A stretch of DNA of 64,000 nucleotides from Glandiceps talaboti (lineage: Eukaryota; Hemichordata; Enteropneusta; Spengelidae), in contig NC_135567.1 in the NCBI RefSeq assembly GCF_964340395.1, positions 6,465,899 to 6,529,898 of the forward strand, written 5' to 3'. A model generated the notes under the pieces. That model had not been told where the DNA came from. It did no database searches and saw nothing but the letters and a program-made list of their open reading frames with translations. Position 1 is the first letter of the stretch. Each line of letters begins with the position of its first letter. The translations under genes were made by a program, and so were the position numbers. Of the stretch, positions 26,501 through 38,373 are shown in pieces.

Positions 26501-28402
26501 AAGCTCAGTGTATATTCAAGCTCAGTGTATATTCAAGCTCAGAGTATATTCAAGCTCAGAGTATATTCAAGCTCAGTGTATATTCAAGCTCAGTGTATAT
26601 TCAAGCTCAGAGTATATTCAAGCTCAGAGTATATTCAAGCTCAGAGTATATTCAAGCTCAGAGTATATTCAAGCTCAGTGTATATTCAAGCTCAGAGTAT
26701 ATTCAAGCTCAGAGTATATTCAAGCTCAGTGTATATTCAAGCTCAGTGTATATTTAAGCTCAGTGTATATTCAAGCTCAGTGTATATTCAAGCTCAGTGT
26801 ATATTCAAGCTCAGTGTATATTCAAGCTCAGTGTATATTCAAGCTCAGTGTATATTCAAGCTCAGAGTATATTCAAGCTCAGAGTATATTCAAGCTCAGT
26901 GTATATTCAAGCTCAGTGTATATTCAAGCTCAATGTATATTCAAGCTCAGAGTATATTCAAGCTCAGAGTATATTCAAACTCAGTGTATATTCAAGCTCA
27001 GTGTATATTCAAGCTCAGATTATATTCAAGCTCAGAGTATATTCAAGCTCAGTGTATATTCAAGCTCAGTGTATATTCAAGCTCAGTGTATATTCAAGCT
27101 CAGAGTATATTCAAGCTCAGAGTATATTCAAGCTCAGAGTATATTCAAGCTCAGTGTATATTCAAGCTCAGTGTATATTCAAGCTCAGAGTATATTCAAG
27201 CTCAGTGTATATTCAAGCTCAGTGTATATTCAAGCTCAGAGTATAGTCAAGCTCAGTGTATATTCAAGCTCAGTGTATATTCAAGCTCAGAGTATATTCA
27301 AGCTCAGTGTATATTCAAGCTCAGTGTATATTCAAGCTCAGAGTATAGTCAAGCTCAGTGTATATTCAAGCTCAGAGGATATTCAAGCTCAGTGTATATT
27401 CAAGCTCAGTGTATATTCAAGCTCAGTGTATATTCAAGCTCAGTGTATATTCAAGCTCAGTGTATATTCAAGCTCAGTGTATATTCAAGCTCAGTGTATA
27501 TTCAAGCTCAGTGTATATTCAAGCTCAGAGTATATTCAAGCTCAGTGTATATTCAAGCTCAGTGTATATTCAAGCTCAGTGTATATTCAAGCTCAGTGTA
27601 TATTCAAGCTCAGTGTATATTCAAGCTCAGTGTATATTCAAGCTCAGTGTATATTCAAGCTCAGAGTATATTCAAGCTCAGAGTATATTCAAGCTCAGTG
27701 TATATTCAAGCTCAGTGTATATTCAAGCTCAGTGTATATTCAAGCTCAGAGTATATTCAAGCTCAGTGTATATTCAAGCTCAGTGTATATTCAAGCTCAG
27801 AGTATATTTAAGCTCAGTGTATATTCAAGCTCAGAGTATATTCAAGCTCAGTGTATATTCAAGCTCAGTGTATATTCAAGCTCAGTGTATATTCAAGCTC
27901 AGTGTATATTCAAGCTCAGAGTATATTCAAGCTCAGTGTATATTCAAGCTCAGTGTATATTCAAGCTCAGTGTATATTCAAGCTCAGTGTATATTCAAGC
28001 TCAGAGTAAATTCAAGCTCAGTGTATATTCAAGCTCAGTGTATATTCAAGCTCAGTGTATATTCAAGCTCAGAGTATATTCAAGCTCAGAGTATATTCAA
28101 GCTCAGTGTATATTCAAGCTCAGTGTATATTCAAGCTCAGTGTATATTCAAGCTCAGAGTATATTCAAGCTCAGTGTATATTCAAGCTCAGTGTATATTC
28201 AATCTCAGTGTATATTCAAACTCAGTGTATATTCAAGCTCAGTGTATATTCAAGCTCAGTGTATATTCAAGCTCAGAGTATATTCAAGCTCAGTGTATAT
28301 TCAAGCTCAGAGTATATTCAAGCTCAGTGTATATTCAAGCTCAGTGTATATTCAAGCTCAGTGTATATTCAAGCTCAGTGTATATTCAAGCTCAGAGTAT
28401 AT
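17505..28402 (+). repeat. 10.9-kb satellite, ~641 copies of a 17-bp unit
   Basis: The unit is AGCTCAGTGTATATTCA. Its main variation is T or A at position 8 (AGTGTA or AGAGTA), plus rare marks such as AGGGTA, AGAGTAAA, CAATG, CAGATT, CTTAG and GTATAGTC. The six AGAGTAAA marks (18601, 21236, 22545, 24313, 25571, 28002) are all separated by exact multiples of 17, so register is unbroken. Segments are duplicated at offsets of 3944 bp (232 units), 3026 bp (178) and 510 bp (30). Since 17 leaves remainder 2 on division by 3, three units make 17 codons, and every forward frame reads the same cyclic peptide (S-V-Y-S-S-S-V-Y-I-Q-A-Q-C-I-F-K-L). This explains open frames up to about 1500 codons without invoking a gene. 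The reverse strand has a stop in every frame. Confidence 0.97.
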
Positions 28403-29545
28403 AGGAGGCTGAAAGGTGGGACTTTCGTAGGGAAGTATTTTTTTCTTGGGTGGAGAAGGGAAGGGAGAATACAATAATATCTATTATCAGATTATATGGG
28501 AGAATAATAGAAAGGATTCGGGGGGGGGGGGGGGGGGGGGGGGGCTCTGAAACCCTTTCATAAGTTTCAAAATAATTCCCTAAAAAAAGTCCTGAGTTTG
28601 GGAGTCAGAAGGGTCACTATCAGAATATCAATAATTTCTAGGATCACAATTTCTGGGAAGAATTGGGGGCGAAAAAATAAGTCATGAGTTATAAGTTATG
28701 ATATTTTTAGGTAATCTTTTTGAAAGGGTTTTGGGGGTCCAACCCAGATATGCAGAAACACAAATCGTACTTCACATTACTTTTTATAGTGAAGGCTCGT
28801 TAACATTGGATTCTGCTTCCTAAGATTTGTTTTCTCTCTCAATTTTAAATTTTGTGATGCCAGCCATTTTTAATTTGACTGATATATGCAAATGTATTCC
28901 AATTTTTAGAAGAGCTTCCAGCTAAAATCAATTAGCAGGTGCTGAGAAACAATCATGCCAAATTTGGCACCTTTATGTAAATGATTTCCCATAATTATAG
29001 CTGTTTTCAATGGTAATAATGTCATTGGGAATGTTATCCATATATCTGGAACATAAATACATATATTCTAAAAAAGCTTCCAGGATAAAATCAATAAATT
29101 AATCTTAAGCATGATTCATGACAACATTATTGTTTTTCAGTAGGTTATTTTGCTGAAACATGATTTTTCAAGGTTGATGGCGATTATTTTGAATTTTACT
29201 GGTTTATGCAAATATTCAGGTGGACTCCTATGCTCAAATCAATAAATAGATCCTTAGGAACATTCATGTCATATTTGGTGCTTTTATCCGGCATGTAACA
29301 ATCAAGTTGCTAAACCACCTGACTATTGTGCATACGAATATTCGATGCTCCTTTTTTCAGAAAAATGTCTTCCAAATAAGGGCGTCTTGTTATATATAAA
29401 AACTAACAAACAATTTAGTAATCTGAGAATTTTTGGAGAATGATACAATCTCACCATAACAATAATAACATAATAATAATAATAATAACAATATGATGCA
29501 AGGATATTTTATTTCACCAAGAAATGCTTTGGATTAGAGAATTAA
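28403..29545. other. No gene recognised; poly-G at 28519-28544
   Basis: Right flank of the satellite. It does not resemble the family D flank on the left. It has a poly-G tract and an (AAT)n-like run near 29462-29490. No clear coding segment is seen. Confidence 0.5.
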
Positions 29546-30265
29546 TTGTTCCAGCAACAGCAGAGTATGAACCATTTAGAGAATGAATTGTTCCAGGTCA
29601 ACATAATCTTTGTAAATGATCTATTTAAAGTACATTTGATTTTACCATTTGATGCATACAACTGTTCAGGTCAAAATAAGAACAAAAGTGTCTTACAGTA
29701 TTTTAGATATCGTTGTAGTAAAGGGATACATGAAGATATCCAATACCATTATATGGAAGTTGGTCATCCTTAATGTATTATGTGATTCTGTCTTTGGTAA
29801 GATAAGTCAGTTGTACAGGAGGAATGATAACTATAGTAGCTATGTCATGTTGTAAATATGAGTTCAAAGGTCAACTCTTCTAGGCCTTATACATCTCAAA
29901 CTACAACTAATGATGGTTAGAATGAATCAAATTATCAGTTGGAGAGAGTGGTGGGATGAGTAAAAAGTATATGAAGTGTCGCAGAGGTATCAGTGCATAT
30001 CATCACTTTAGATTGACTAAAGATGACCCTGGTGCTGTGTATGTAAATAAATCAATCTCTGATCCTGAGGAGCGTGTGTATTTAGTAAAAAAAGGGGGCG
30101 GGGGTCACTTGGCCACCAACTGATGAGAGTTTACCATCAGTGCTACCAGCTGGTGGACTCTCCAGACAGCAATACTGTGATCTGCAGATCAGAGTACTGC
30201 TGTATGTAAGGGAACCATACAGGGGTAGTTTCTTCCCCATCACAGCTACACAGCTCAAGGAATAG
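29546..30265 (+). pseudogene. Decayed DUF7869-like protein, probably transposon-derived
   Basis: Fragments in several frames together follow the order of DUF7869-type proteins. Frame 2 at 29651-29770 gives DAYNCSGQNKN, then VLQYFRYRC, and ends MEVGHP. Frame 0 at 29784-29855 gives DSVFGKISQLYRR. Frame 1 at about 29956-30117 gives YHHFRLTKDDPGAVYV. Frame 2 at 30125-30265 gives LPAGGLSRQQYCDLQIR. The D-x-C-x-GQNKN motif, followed by a GH-x-x and CD-x-x-FG-x-I-like stretch, is what I recall of that family. At least three frameshifts plus stops separate the parts, so no intact protein is made. Function of the family is uncertain; its scattered distribution suggests mobile elements (inference). Confidence 0.55.
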
Positions 30266-30511
30266 AATAGAAACATGAACAAGTCTCTATCTAAAGTATT
30301 GTATCCATATTATGTCTTAATTGTTGCAGCTCATAATAGCAAACTAAGCATGTCTTACACTGAATAAAAATTTTGAAGTCTTCACGCTTTGACTGTATTT
30401 TCAATACACAAATAAATTTGAAATCTAAAAACAGCAATAATTTAGAAAATAGTGTATATTTCTATTTGTAGCATAAATATAAACAGAACTCTACAATATG
30501 TAAATACAATC

Positions 30512-32397
30512 TGGTCAGTATTTCTATGTGTACAAGTGTAGACTGAAGTCTATGGTAATAGTCTAGTCAGTGAGTATTTCTATGTGTACAAGTGTAGACT
30601 GAAGTCTATGGTAATAGTCTAGTCAGTGAGTATTTCTATGTGTACAAGTGTAGACTGAAGTCTATGGTAATAGTCTAGTCAGTGAGTATTTCTATGTGTA
30701 CAAGTGTAGACTGAAGCCTATGGTAATAGTCTAGTCAGTGAGTATTTCTATGTGTACAAGTGTAGACTGAAGTCTATGGTAATAGTCTAGTCAGTGAGTA
30801 TTTCTATGTGTACAAGTGTAGACTGAAGTCTATGGTAATAGTCTAGTCAGTGAGTATTTCTATGTGTACAAGTGTAGACTGAAGTCTATGGTAATAGTCT
30901 AGTCAGTGAGTATTTATATGTGTACAAGTGTAGACTGAAGTCTAAGGTAATAGTCTAGTCAGTGAGTATTTCTATGTGTACAAGTGTAGACTGAAGTCTA
31001 TGGTAATAGTCTAGTCAGTGAGTATTTCTATGTGTACAAGTGTAGACTGAAGTCTATGGTAATAGTCTAGTCAGTGAGTATTTATATGTGTACAAGTGTA
31101 GACTGAAGTCTATGGTAATAGTCTAGTCAGTGAGTATTTATATGTGTACAAGTGTAGACTGAAGTCTAAGGTAATAGTCTAGTCAGTGAGTATTTCTATG
31201 TGTACAAGTGTAGACTGAAGTCTATGGTAATAGTCTAGTCAGTGAGTATTTCTATGTGTACAAGTGTAGACTGAAGTCTATGGTAATAGTCTAGTCAGTG
31301 AGTATTTCTATGTGTACAAGTGTAGACTATAGTCTATGGTAATAGTCTAGTCAGTGAGTATTTCTATGTGTACAAGTGTAGACTGAAGTCTAAGGTAATA
31401 GTCTAGTCAGTGAGTATTTATATGTGTACTAGTGTAGACTGAAGTCTATGGTAATAGTCTAGTCAGTGAGTATTTATATGTGTACTAGTGTAGACTGAAG
31501 TCTATGGTAATAGTCTAGTCAGTGAGTATTTCTATGTGTACAAGTGTAGACTGAAGTCTATGGTAATAGTCTAGTCAGTGAGTATTTATATGTGTACAAG
31601 TGTAGACTGAAGTCTATGGTTATAGTCTAGTCAGTGAGTTTTTCTATGTGTACAAGTGTAGACTGAAGTCTATGGTAATAGTCTAGTCAGTGAGTATTTC
31701 TATGTGTACAAGTGTAGACTAAAGTCTATGGTAATAGTCTAGTCAGTGAGTATTTCTATGTGTACAAGTGTAGACTGAAGTCTATGGTAATAGTCTAGTC
31801 AGTGAGTATTTCTATGTGTACAAGTGTAGACTGAAGTCTATGGTAATAGTCTAGTCAGTGAGTATTTCTATGTGTACAAGTGTAGACTGAAGTCTATGGT
31901 AATAGTCTAGTCAGTCAGTATTTCTATGTGTACAAGTGTAGACTGAAGTCTATGGTAATAGTCTAGTCAGTGAGTATTTCTATGTGTACAAGTGTAGACT
32001 GAAGTCTATGGTAATAGTCTAGTCAGTGAGTATTTCTATGTGTACAAGTGTAGACTGAAGTCTATGGTAATAGTCTAGTCAGTGAGTATTTCTATGTGTA
32101 CAAGTGTAGACTGAAGTCTATGGTAATAGTCTAGTCAGTGAGTATTTCTATGTGTACTAGTGTAGACTGAAGTCTATGGTAATAGTCTAGTCAGTGAGTA
32201 TTTCTATGTGTACAAGTGTAGACTGAAGTCTATGGTAATAGTCTAGTCAGTGAGTATTTCTATGTGTACAAGTGTAGACTGAAGTCTATGGTAATAGTCT
32301 AGTCAGTGAGTATTTCTATGTGTACTAGTGTAGACTGAAGTCTATGGTAATAGTCTAGTCAGTGAGTATTTCTATGTGTACAAGTGTAGACTATAGT
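30512..32397. repeat. 56-bp minisatellite, ~33 copies
   Basis: From the first GACTGAAGTC at 30541 to the last GACTATAGTG at 32389 there are exactly 33 periods of 56 bp, with few substitutions (CAAGTG/CTAGTG, TCTATG/TATATG). Each unit contains the inverted repeat TAGACT-GA-AGTCTA and a further AGTCTA. No sustained open frame is seen. Confidence 0.95.
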
Positions 32398-32465
32398 GAA
32401 TGTCTGGTCTGTTAGTGTTTATTTGTACAAAAGTAGATTGCAGTCTACAATATGTATATTAATAG

Positions 32466-32858
32466 ATTTGCAGTCTTACACATTATGTCTTAGTGGTAGT
32501 TAGGGAAAACACCTGTGAATATTTCGATTAACAAAGTGAAAATATTTCAGTGTCCTTGTAATTAGACTATGACCTTGAGCTTAAATAAAAAAGATCATGT
32601 GATAAGTGTGTTGCCCGTCCCCTAAAACCTATATATAGACACTTGTGTCATATCTGCAGCACTTTCAGGACCCTGCGATAATACCTTCATATTTTAGTGA
32701 TATTGATACTAGTTGTCTTGGTAACAGAAGTTTGTAATAAAAGCAGCTCAGCAAATGCCTTTGCTGTATTTTTCCTGAAAGACTAAAAGATTTGATATTT
32801 TCTGCGGCTTTTTCATCACTGTAAAGATCTCATCTGATGTTTCCGACAGTATTTTAAC
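32466..32858 (+). repeat. Family D repeat, left part of an interrupted copy
   Basis: Matches 41868-42280 closely: TTACACATTATGTCTT, GGGAAAACACCTGTGAATAT, TGCCCGTCCCCTAAAACC and TCAGGACCCTGCGATAAT. It breaks off at TATTTTAA, where a family B element is inserted. Confidence 0.8.
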
Positions 32859-33629
32859 AAGTCATTGAGAATGACATAGCCCCCACTATGATTTGGTTTT
32901 AATTTAAGGAACTGGCAGTTTATGTTGTCATTTTGATGTTGATTCCTGTGCTTCTTATCTCAAGTAAAGTCATTGCACCCAACAATGATACAATTAGTTT
33001 GATACACAAAAAATTACAATTTGATTTCTTGATATCACTACCCTGATCACGCAACAACACTTGTGAAGCTAAATCAAACAGACTTAGATATGTTGTGTCT
33101 GCTCGTTGGACATGACACATGCCTACTCATACTGTGTCTCCTCATTGGACACGGGACATACCTACTCTTCAAGATGATGTCATGGAATAAACCATTCAAC
33201 AAGAAAGGATGGGTTGGGTATGGGGGGGGGGGCCTCTTCAAGCAATTCTGAGTTATGGCTTTGCAATGGACATGAAAACTGCACCAACAAAATGGCTGCC
33301 AGCCATCCATATCAGATTGAATCATGACGGAAATGGATATGCACATGTATGTCATAGAACACTGTCCTAATACCAACTTTGAATGAGATCTGTTCAAGCA
33401 TGTCTGAGTTATGGCTTTGGACATGGAAAATTCACAAACAAAATGCAAGGCAGCCATATTGGATTGTATCATAAAACAAATTGACGTGCATATGTATGCC
33501 ATAGTATATTGCCCCTGTACCAGGTTTGAAAAAAATCGGTCCAGACGTCTCCAAGAAACAGCTCCGGACAGACGGATAGATGGAACCCAATCCATAAGTC
33601 CCCATCCCAGACTTTGTCTGGCGGGAACT
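32859..33629 (+). mobile_element. Family B element inserted in family D
   Basis: The left end is CAAGTCATTGAGAATGACAT, with the hairpin GTCATT-GAG-AATGAC. The right end is GCGGGAACTA (33621-33630), a one-mismatch complement of TAGTCCCCGC in the better copy. Inside are about two diverged 151-bp units and a short (GACG/GACA) tract. The uninterrupted target is visible at 42273-42290 (TATTTTAATAATTAC), so both the filled and empty sites are in this window. The boundary is ambiguous by 2-3 bp because the target itself is TA-rich. Confidence 0.75.
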
Positions 33630-34015
33630 AATAATTACAAAAAGATGACCTTGACCTTGGGGTGAGAGGATCATATAATCAGTGAATTACTCGTCCCCAA
33701 AACCCTATATACAAACACTTACATTATATCAATAGCACTTTCAGATTAGTATATTAACACTTTGGTATAATTGGGGATATTGACAGCAGTTGTCTTGGCA
33801 ACAGCTGTTTGTTACAAAACAACTTCATATGTACTTTTTTCATGTTTTACGGAAATATTTTATGTTTGGCTATTTCCTTGACCATCTTACAGCTCTACTG
33901 GTCATATCTGATGAAAGTATACGGAAAGGTTTCAATGAATGTTTCGATAAAACTTAAAAGTCCAACAAATTAAGTAGACCTTGAATTTTGACAATGACCC
34001 TGAGCTTGAATCGAA
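33630..34015 (+). repeat. Family D repeat, right part of the interrupted copy
   Basis: Continues family D after the family B insertion. TAATTACAAAAA, GTCCCCAAAACCCTATATAC and TTGACAGCAGTTGTCTTGG match 42284-42640. Confidence 0.8.
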
Positions 34016-34290
34016 AAGGTCTCTGTTTGTTCACTGTATCTGGGGCAGGGACCAGGACACTAATTTTTCTAGATGTTTCTTGTATTTGGGTAGGGACCAG
34101 GACACTAATTTTTCTCTGTTTGTTCACTATATTTGGGGCATGAACCAGGACACCACACACCTACTAACGACTCAACGATGTTGAAGTACCTTTTAGTGAT
34201 CATAAATGACTGGAAAGAATTCAACCTATTTTACAAAAGTTCAATGATACTGTACTGTACACTGGCAATACAATGTATGTCAATAATAAA
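34016..34290 (+). repeat. Family C repeat, copy 2
   Basis: Three units of the 48-bp minisatellite (CTGGGGCAGGGACCAGGACA) and the same tail as 10415-10555, through AACCTATTTTACAAAAGTTC. It joins family D at AATCGAAAAGGTCTC. Confidence 0.75.
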
Positions 34291-34573
34291 TAAAATTATA
34301 TGGGAGACAATTTCAGGAGATAACTTGGTTATGAAGTGAACCATTCATTGCATTATTTTGAAGAGGATATTTTATTTTTACACATTTTTTTTAATTTGAT
34401 ACTTTTAATTCCACATTATAGTTTACTTTAATACAAAGGTAACAACACTCTGAAATTTCTACTTCATAGTTACCATAGTTACCAAGAATGTTGAATAAAT
34501 GGTTATTAATTTGAAAGGAAAATAGAATTTGTCTGTTTTATTTGTTGTCACAGTTTACCCCTAAAGTTAACAC

Positions 34574-34712
34574 GCAGACAGACAGACAGACAGACAGACA
34601 GACACAATTATACATACATACAATTGCATACATACATACATACATAAATACATACATACATGTACATACATACATACATACATACATACATACATACATA
34701 CATACATACATG
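34574..34712. repeat. (GACA)n followed by (ACAT)n microsatellite
   Basis: A short (CAGA)n tract at 34574-34602 is followed by (ATAC)n up to about 34712, ending in GCATGCATGC. Open frames here are repeat artefacts. Confidence 0.95.
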
Positions 34713-34886
34713 CATGCATGCATATGTCTATTGATACTGTAACTATAATTAGTCCCTAACAGCAAAGCTGAAGGGGCTACTTAGTCAGGATGCCAAGGTC
34801 CTAAAAGTGGCTTAAAACAAGGGTTACCTTACATGGTTTGAAGTACAATTTTTGACATCATTTGACAATATTCTATCAGTATCCAC

Positions 34887-34936
34887 AATACATACATACA
34901 TACATACATACATACATACATACATACATACATACA

Positions 34937-34970
<34 letters not shown>

Positions 34971-35275
34971 CATACATACATACATACATACATACATACA
35001 CACACATACACACATACATACATACATACATACATACATACATACATACATACACACACACATACACACATACACACATACATACATACATACATACATA
35101 CATACATACATACATACATACACACACACATACATACATACATACATACATACATACATACACACACGCACGCACACACATACATACATACATACATACA
35201 TACACACACACACATACATACATACATACATACATACATACATACATACATACATACATACAGTCAGTCAGTCAG
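34887..35275. repeat. (ACAT)n/(AC)n microsatellite with (CAGT)n end
   Basis: About 375 bp of CATA repeats with (AC)n interruptions, ending in CAGTCAGTCAGTCAGT. Open frames on both strands are low complexity. Confidence 0.97.
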
Positions 35276-36139
35276 TCACAAGAAACAAAACAATGATTAT
35301 CTAGTTTTACAAGAGGTATTCTGTGTCAATATGATACTCTCCACTGCAACGACTATATTTGTATCTTGGCACATAATGGTATGACAGTAACTACAAGTTG
35401 AAGAATGTAAGCTGATAATAATATGATAATAAGTTTATAATATTCATTACAAACACATTTACCAGATAAATACTTATATAAATAGCTAACGAGACAGGGG
35501 AAATGAAAATAGTTGTCAAGCAACTAATCTCGTCCAGCCCCAATAAATACATTTAACAATGAATATGATCTGGGCACATCCAATATGATACAATAAATCT
35601 GGGATCCCAAAACTTACAAATACATACATTTATCCATTGGGCCAACTAAAAGGTCACTGACACCCCCCCCCATTTGTAAAACCGAAAACAGGCTGAACCC
35701 CCCCCCCCAATACTTAATCCTAAAACATGATGAACCCCCCCCCCCCCCCCCCCCCCCCTTGTGAATTAATATGACAGGTATTTTTTGATCGTGTCATGCA
35801 AATACTTTATAAGATCCCGGGATAGCACTATCATATAAGTATTGACTACACAGGTTAATGTAGTCCAAAAGGAGTTTAATAGCATCTTGACTTTTACTCG
35901 GAAAAGTCAATTTTGAGACTATCCAGACACTTTCAGACAATAATTTCCAAGCTTTACAAGACAGCACCACATGTGAAAAGCAACTACATGCGGTTGAAAT
36001 ATCTTTTTAAATAAAAGTTTATTATCATCTTGACAGTAAGAGGTAGGGGGAACAGTTTGAGGCTGGGATATGTCCATCTCTTGTGGGGGTCCCAAGGGGT
36101 CTCCCCTAGAAGCTTGGGCTTTTTTTACTCTAAAAAGTC
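35276..36139. other. No gene recognised; poly-C runs
   Basis: AT-rich sequence with poly-C tracts at about 35663-35671, 35699-35708 and 35737-35758. No exon is seen. Confidence 0.5.
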
Positions 36140-37215
36140 AATTTTGAATGTTAACTCAATTGTCTATTAATCCCTGTTGTTATCTTTGCAATATATATGA
36201 TCATTTGGCTGATGCTATGGGTGTGGTCTTGTTGCTAGGCACATTTGCATACATTTTTGAATGTTTATTCATTTGTCTTTCTATTCATGTTATCTTTGCA
36301 ATATACATGATTACTTGGCAGTTGCTATGGGCGTGGTCTTGTTGCTTGACCTATTTGCATACATTTTTTGAATGTTTATTCATTTGTCTTTGTATTTCTG
36401 TTATCTTTGCAATATATGTGACTATTTGGCTGTTGCTATGAGTGTGGTCTTGTTGCTAGGCAATTTTACATACATTTTTTGGAATGTTTATTCATTTGTC
36501 TAAGAATCTCTGTTCTCTGTGAAATACACCGCCGTTTGGCTATTGCTATGGGCATGGTCATGATTGCTAGGGTATTTGCATACATTTTTTGAATGTTTAC
36601 TCACTTGCCTACCAGATGATGTTGTTATTTGACCAAAATATACTGCCATTTGGTTGTTGCTAAATGCGTAGTCATGGTTTTAGGGCCAATTTTGTGAAAA
36701 TGTTTTGAGGAAAATCCGCAGAAACACCTCACCAAGTTTCAGACTCATTGACCAAGTACTTTTAGATATAAGTTTTTGATCAAAAATGAACATTTTTACA
36801 CCTATCACTCATGGAATCATTGTATACTTAATGTTTCTTCATCCTTACATCCCTAGATGCATTCCCATTAAATTTCAACCCAATCTGCTAAGTGGTTTTG
36901 GAATTACAGATTTTTGACCAAACAGACACATTTTTAGCCCTAATTTGCATACCACTGATTGGACCATCATATCATGAACATTTCTTAGTAAAAACATCCT
37001 GAAGAATGTTTCACCCTAATTTCAGCCCAATCTGCCCAGTAGTTTTTGAGTTTCAGTTTTTGACCAAAAATCACATTTTGTTGACCCAAATCACACACCT
37101 GCGATGTGTTCATTTTCTTTTGAACAATTTCCCAACTAGATCCCACAAGTAATGTCCCCACCAAATACCATGGCGATTGGGTTGGCAGTTTTTGAGTTTA
37201 AGTCGTCCACACACA

Positions 37216-37267
<52 letters not shown>

Positions 37268-37328
37268 GACAGACACCGCTCAATGCCTAAGCACTACTGA
37301 ACCTACATTGTAGTTCAGTTGTGCTAAA
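36140..37328 (+). mobile_element. Family A element, near-complete copy
   Basis: Three to four tandem blocks with GTTGCTATGGGCGTGGTC and TTTGAATGTTTA lie at 36140-36640. The TTTGACCAAAAA / TTTCAGCCCAATCTG blocks, an (AC)n tract at 37209-37262, a short (GACA)n tract and the right end CAGTTGTGCTA (37317-37327) follow. The left TIR is not clear. Confidence 0.7.
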
Positions 37329-37805
37329 ATGTAACTAATCAGAAAGATGAATGATTTCTCGCGCATAATCCGTCTGACATATCTGTAGTAAGAAATAAAA
37401 TATACAAACAACTTCCTTACAGACTAAAATCAATAGACACCACAAATACTATCTAGAATCAACAAGAGAAGTATTGTCAAAAATCCTTGAAGAGTATGTA
37501 AAGCCTCAAAATGTGAAATGACCACCCAAATGTATGTATCAGTGAGTTGCCAGTTTTTTTGCATAATTCTGTATCTCAAACTTTTGTAAGTAACATTACA
37601 ATTCTCTCCGATGCTAAAGTGTGACCAATTGAGAACTTCCCAACCTCGAAAATCCGAGGTTAGTTAATATGCTAAGCTGGTAGAAATGTGTTAATTGGCC
37701 TCATCATCTATATCAAAAGAAATAAAGAAGTGTCGGGTATTTGCATAATCTTCTTTTCCATCTTTTCATTGTATGCATGGTGCACTCAGACCACTATAGA
37801 AAGTT
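37329..37805. other. No recognisable feature
   Basis: Moderately AT-rich sequence. An open frame at 37688-37894 runs into the small TIR element and resembles nothing I know. Confidence 0.4.
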
Positions 37806-37917
37806 GTCTTGCTGCTAGACGTTCGGGCTTTCTCCCGACGAAGTTCGCTGCGATGGCGAACGCCCATCCTTGTCGTATTGTAAATTCGGAATAACACCTG
37901 AGGTCTAGCAGCTAGAC
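37806..37917. mobile_element. Small TIR element, copy 1 (112 bp)
   Basis: The left end GTCTTGCTGCTAGAC is inverted at the right end GTCTAGCAGCTAGAC with one mismatch. The interior (GTTCG...CGAAGTTCGC..GTCGTATTGTA) is shared with 38374-38525. No coding capacity is seen. Confidence 0.65.
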
Positions 37918-38373
37918 TAGGACATGAGTAGCTGTGGACAGATTCATAGGAAGTATTTATCGTAGGAGCACAGAAACTTCAAAGGCTTATTTATTCTTTA
38001 TTGTTTAGTATAATGTCGTAGCGTTATTTTACAAATTGTGACGCAAACTTGGCTGCTTTATAATGAACACGCAGGACAATAGCCACCTTAGCTCTGAAAT
38101 ATGATTTGAGAACTCTCTGTCAGCAGTTGTGTCGCAGTTCTCTGAGTGCACATTTCCAAACTTTGACCCGTCTTTTTTAAACCTGACCCCATGAAGACGC
38201 GACATTACACAAATATCCATTATCGGATAAAATCTAATTTTAGACTCTAGGTTAGATGCTTGCTCTGATTCACTTTTTATGATATTATCCTATAAAAAGT
38301 ACTAAAAGTACGTGCGAAGAGTAATATTAGAGTCTAAAATTCGATTTTGTTGGCGTCTGTCAAATCGCTACCT

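Noticed and set aside
17505-28402. CRISPR-like regular repeat array
   Set aside because: Units are contiguous 17-mers with no spacers, and the context is eukaryotic.
17468-28477. Giant forward open frames (up to about 1500 codons) with a 17-residue repeat, suggestive of a structural repeat protein
   Set aside because: All three frames carry the same cycle because of the 17-bp period. There is no unique N-terminus, signal peptide or splice context, and units differ by neutral-looking T/A changes that alter residues freely.
33074-33595. Minus-strand 173-codon frame (and 40337-40958) inside family B
   Set aside because: The frame lies over the 151-bp tandem units of a dispersed repeat and is not conserved between copies.
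34824-35304. Open frames rich in M-Y-V-C or H-T-Y-I in the ACAT tracts (also at 29-512 and 34538-34765)
   Set aside because: Low-complexity translations of microsatellites.
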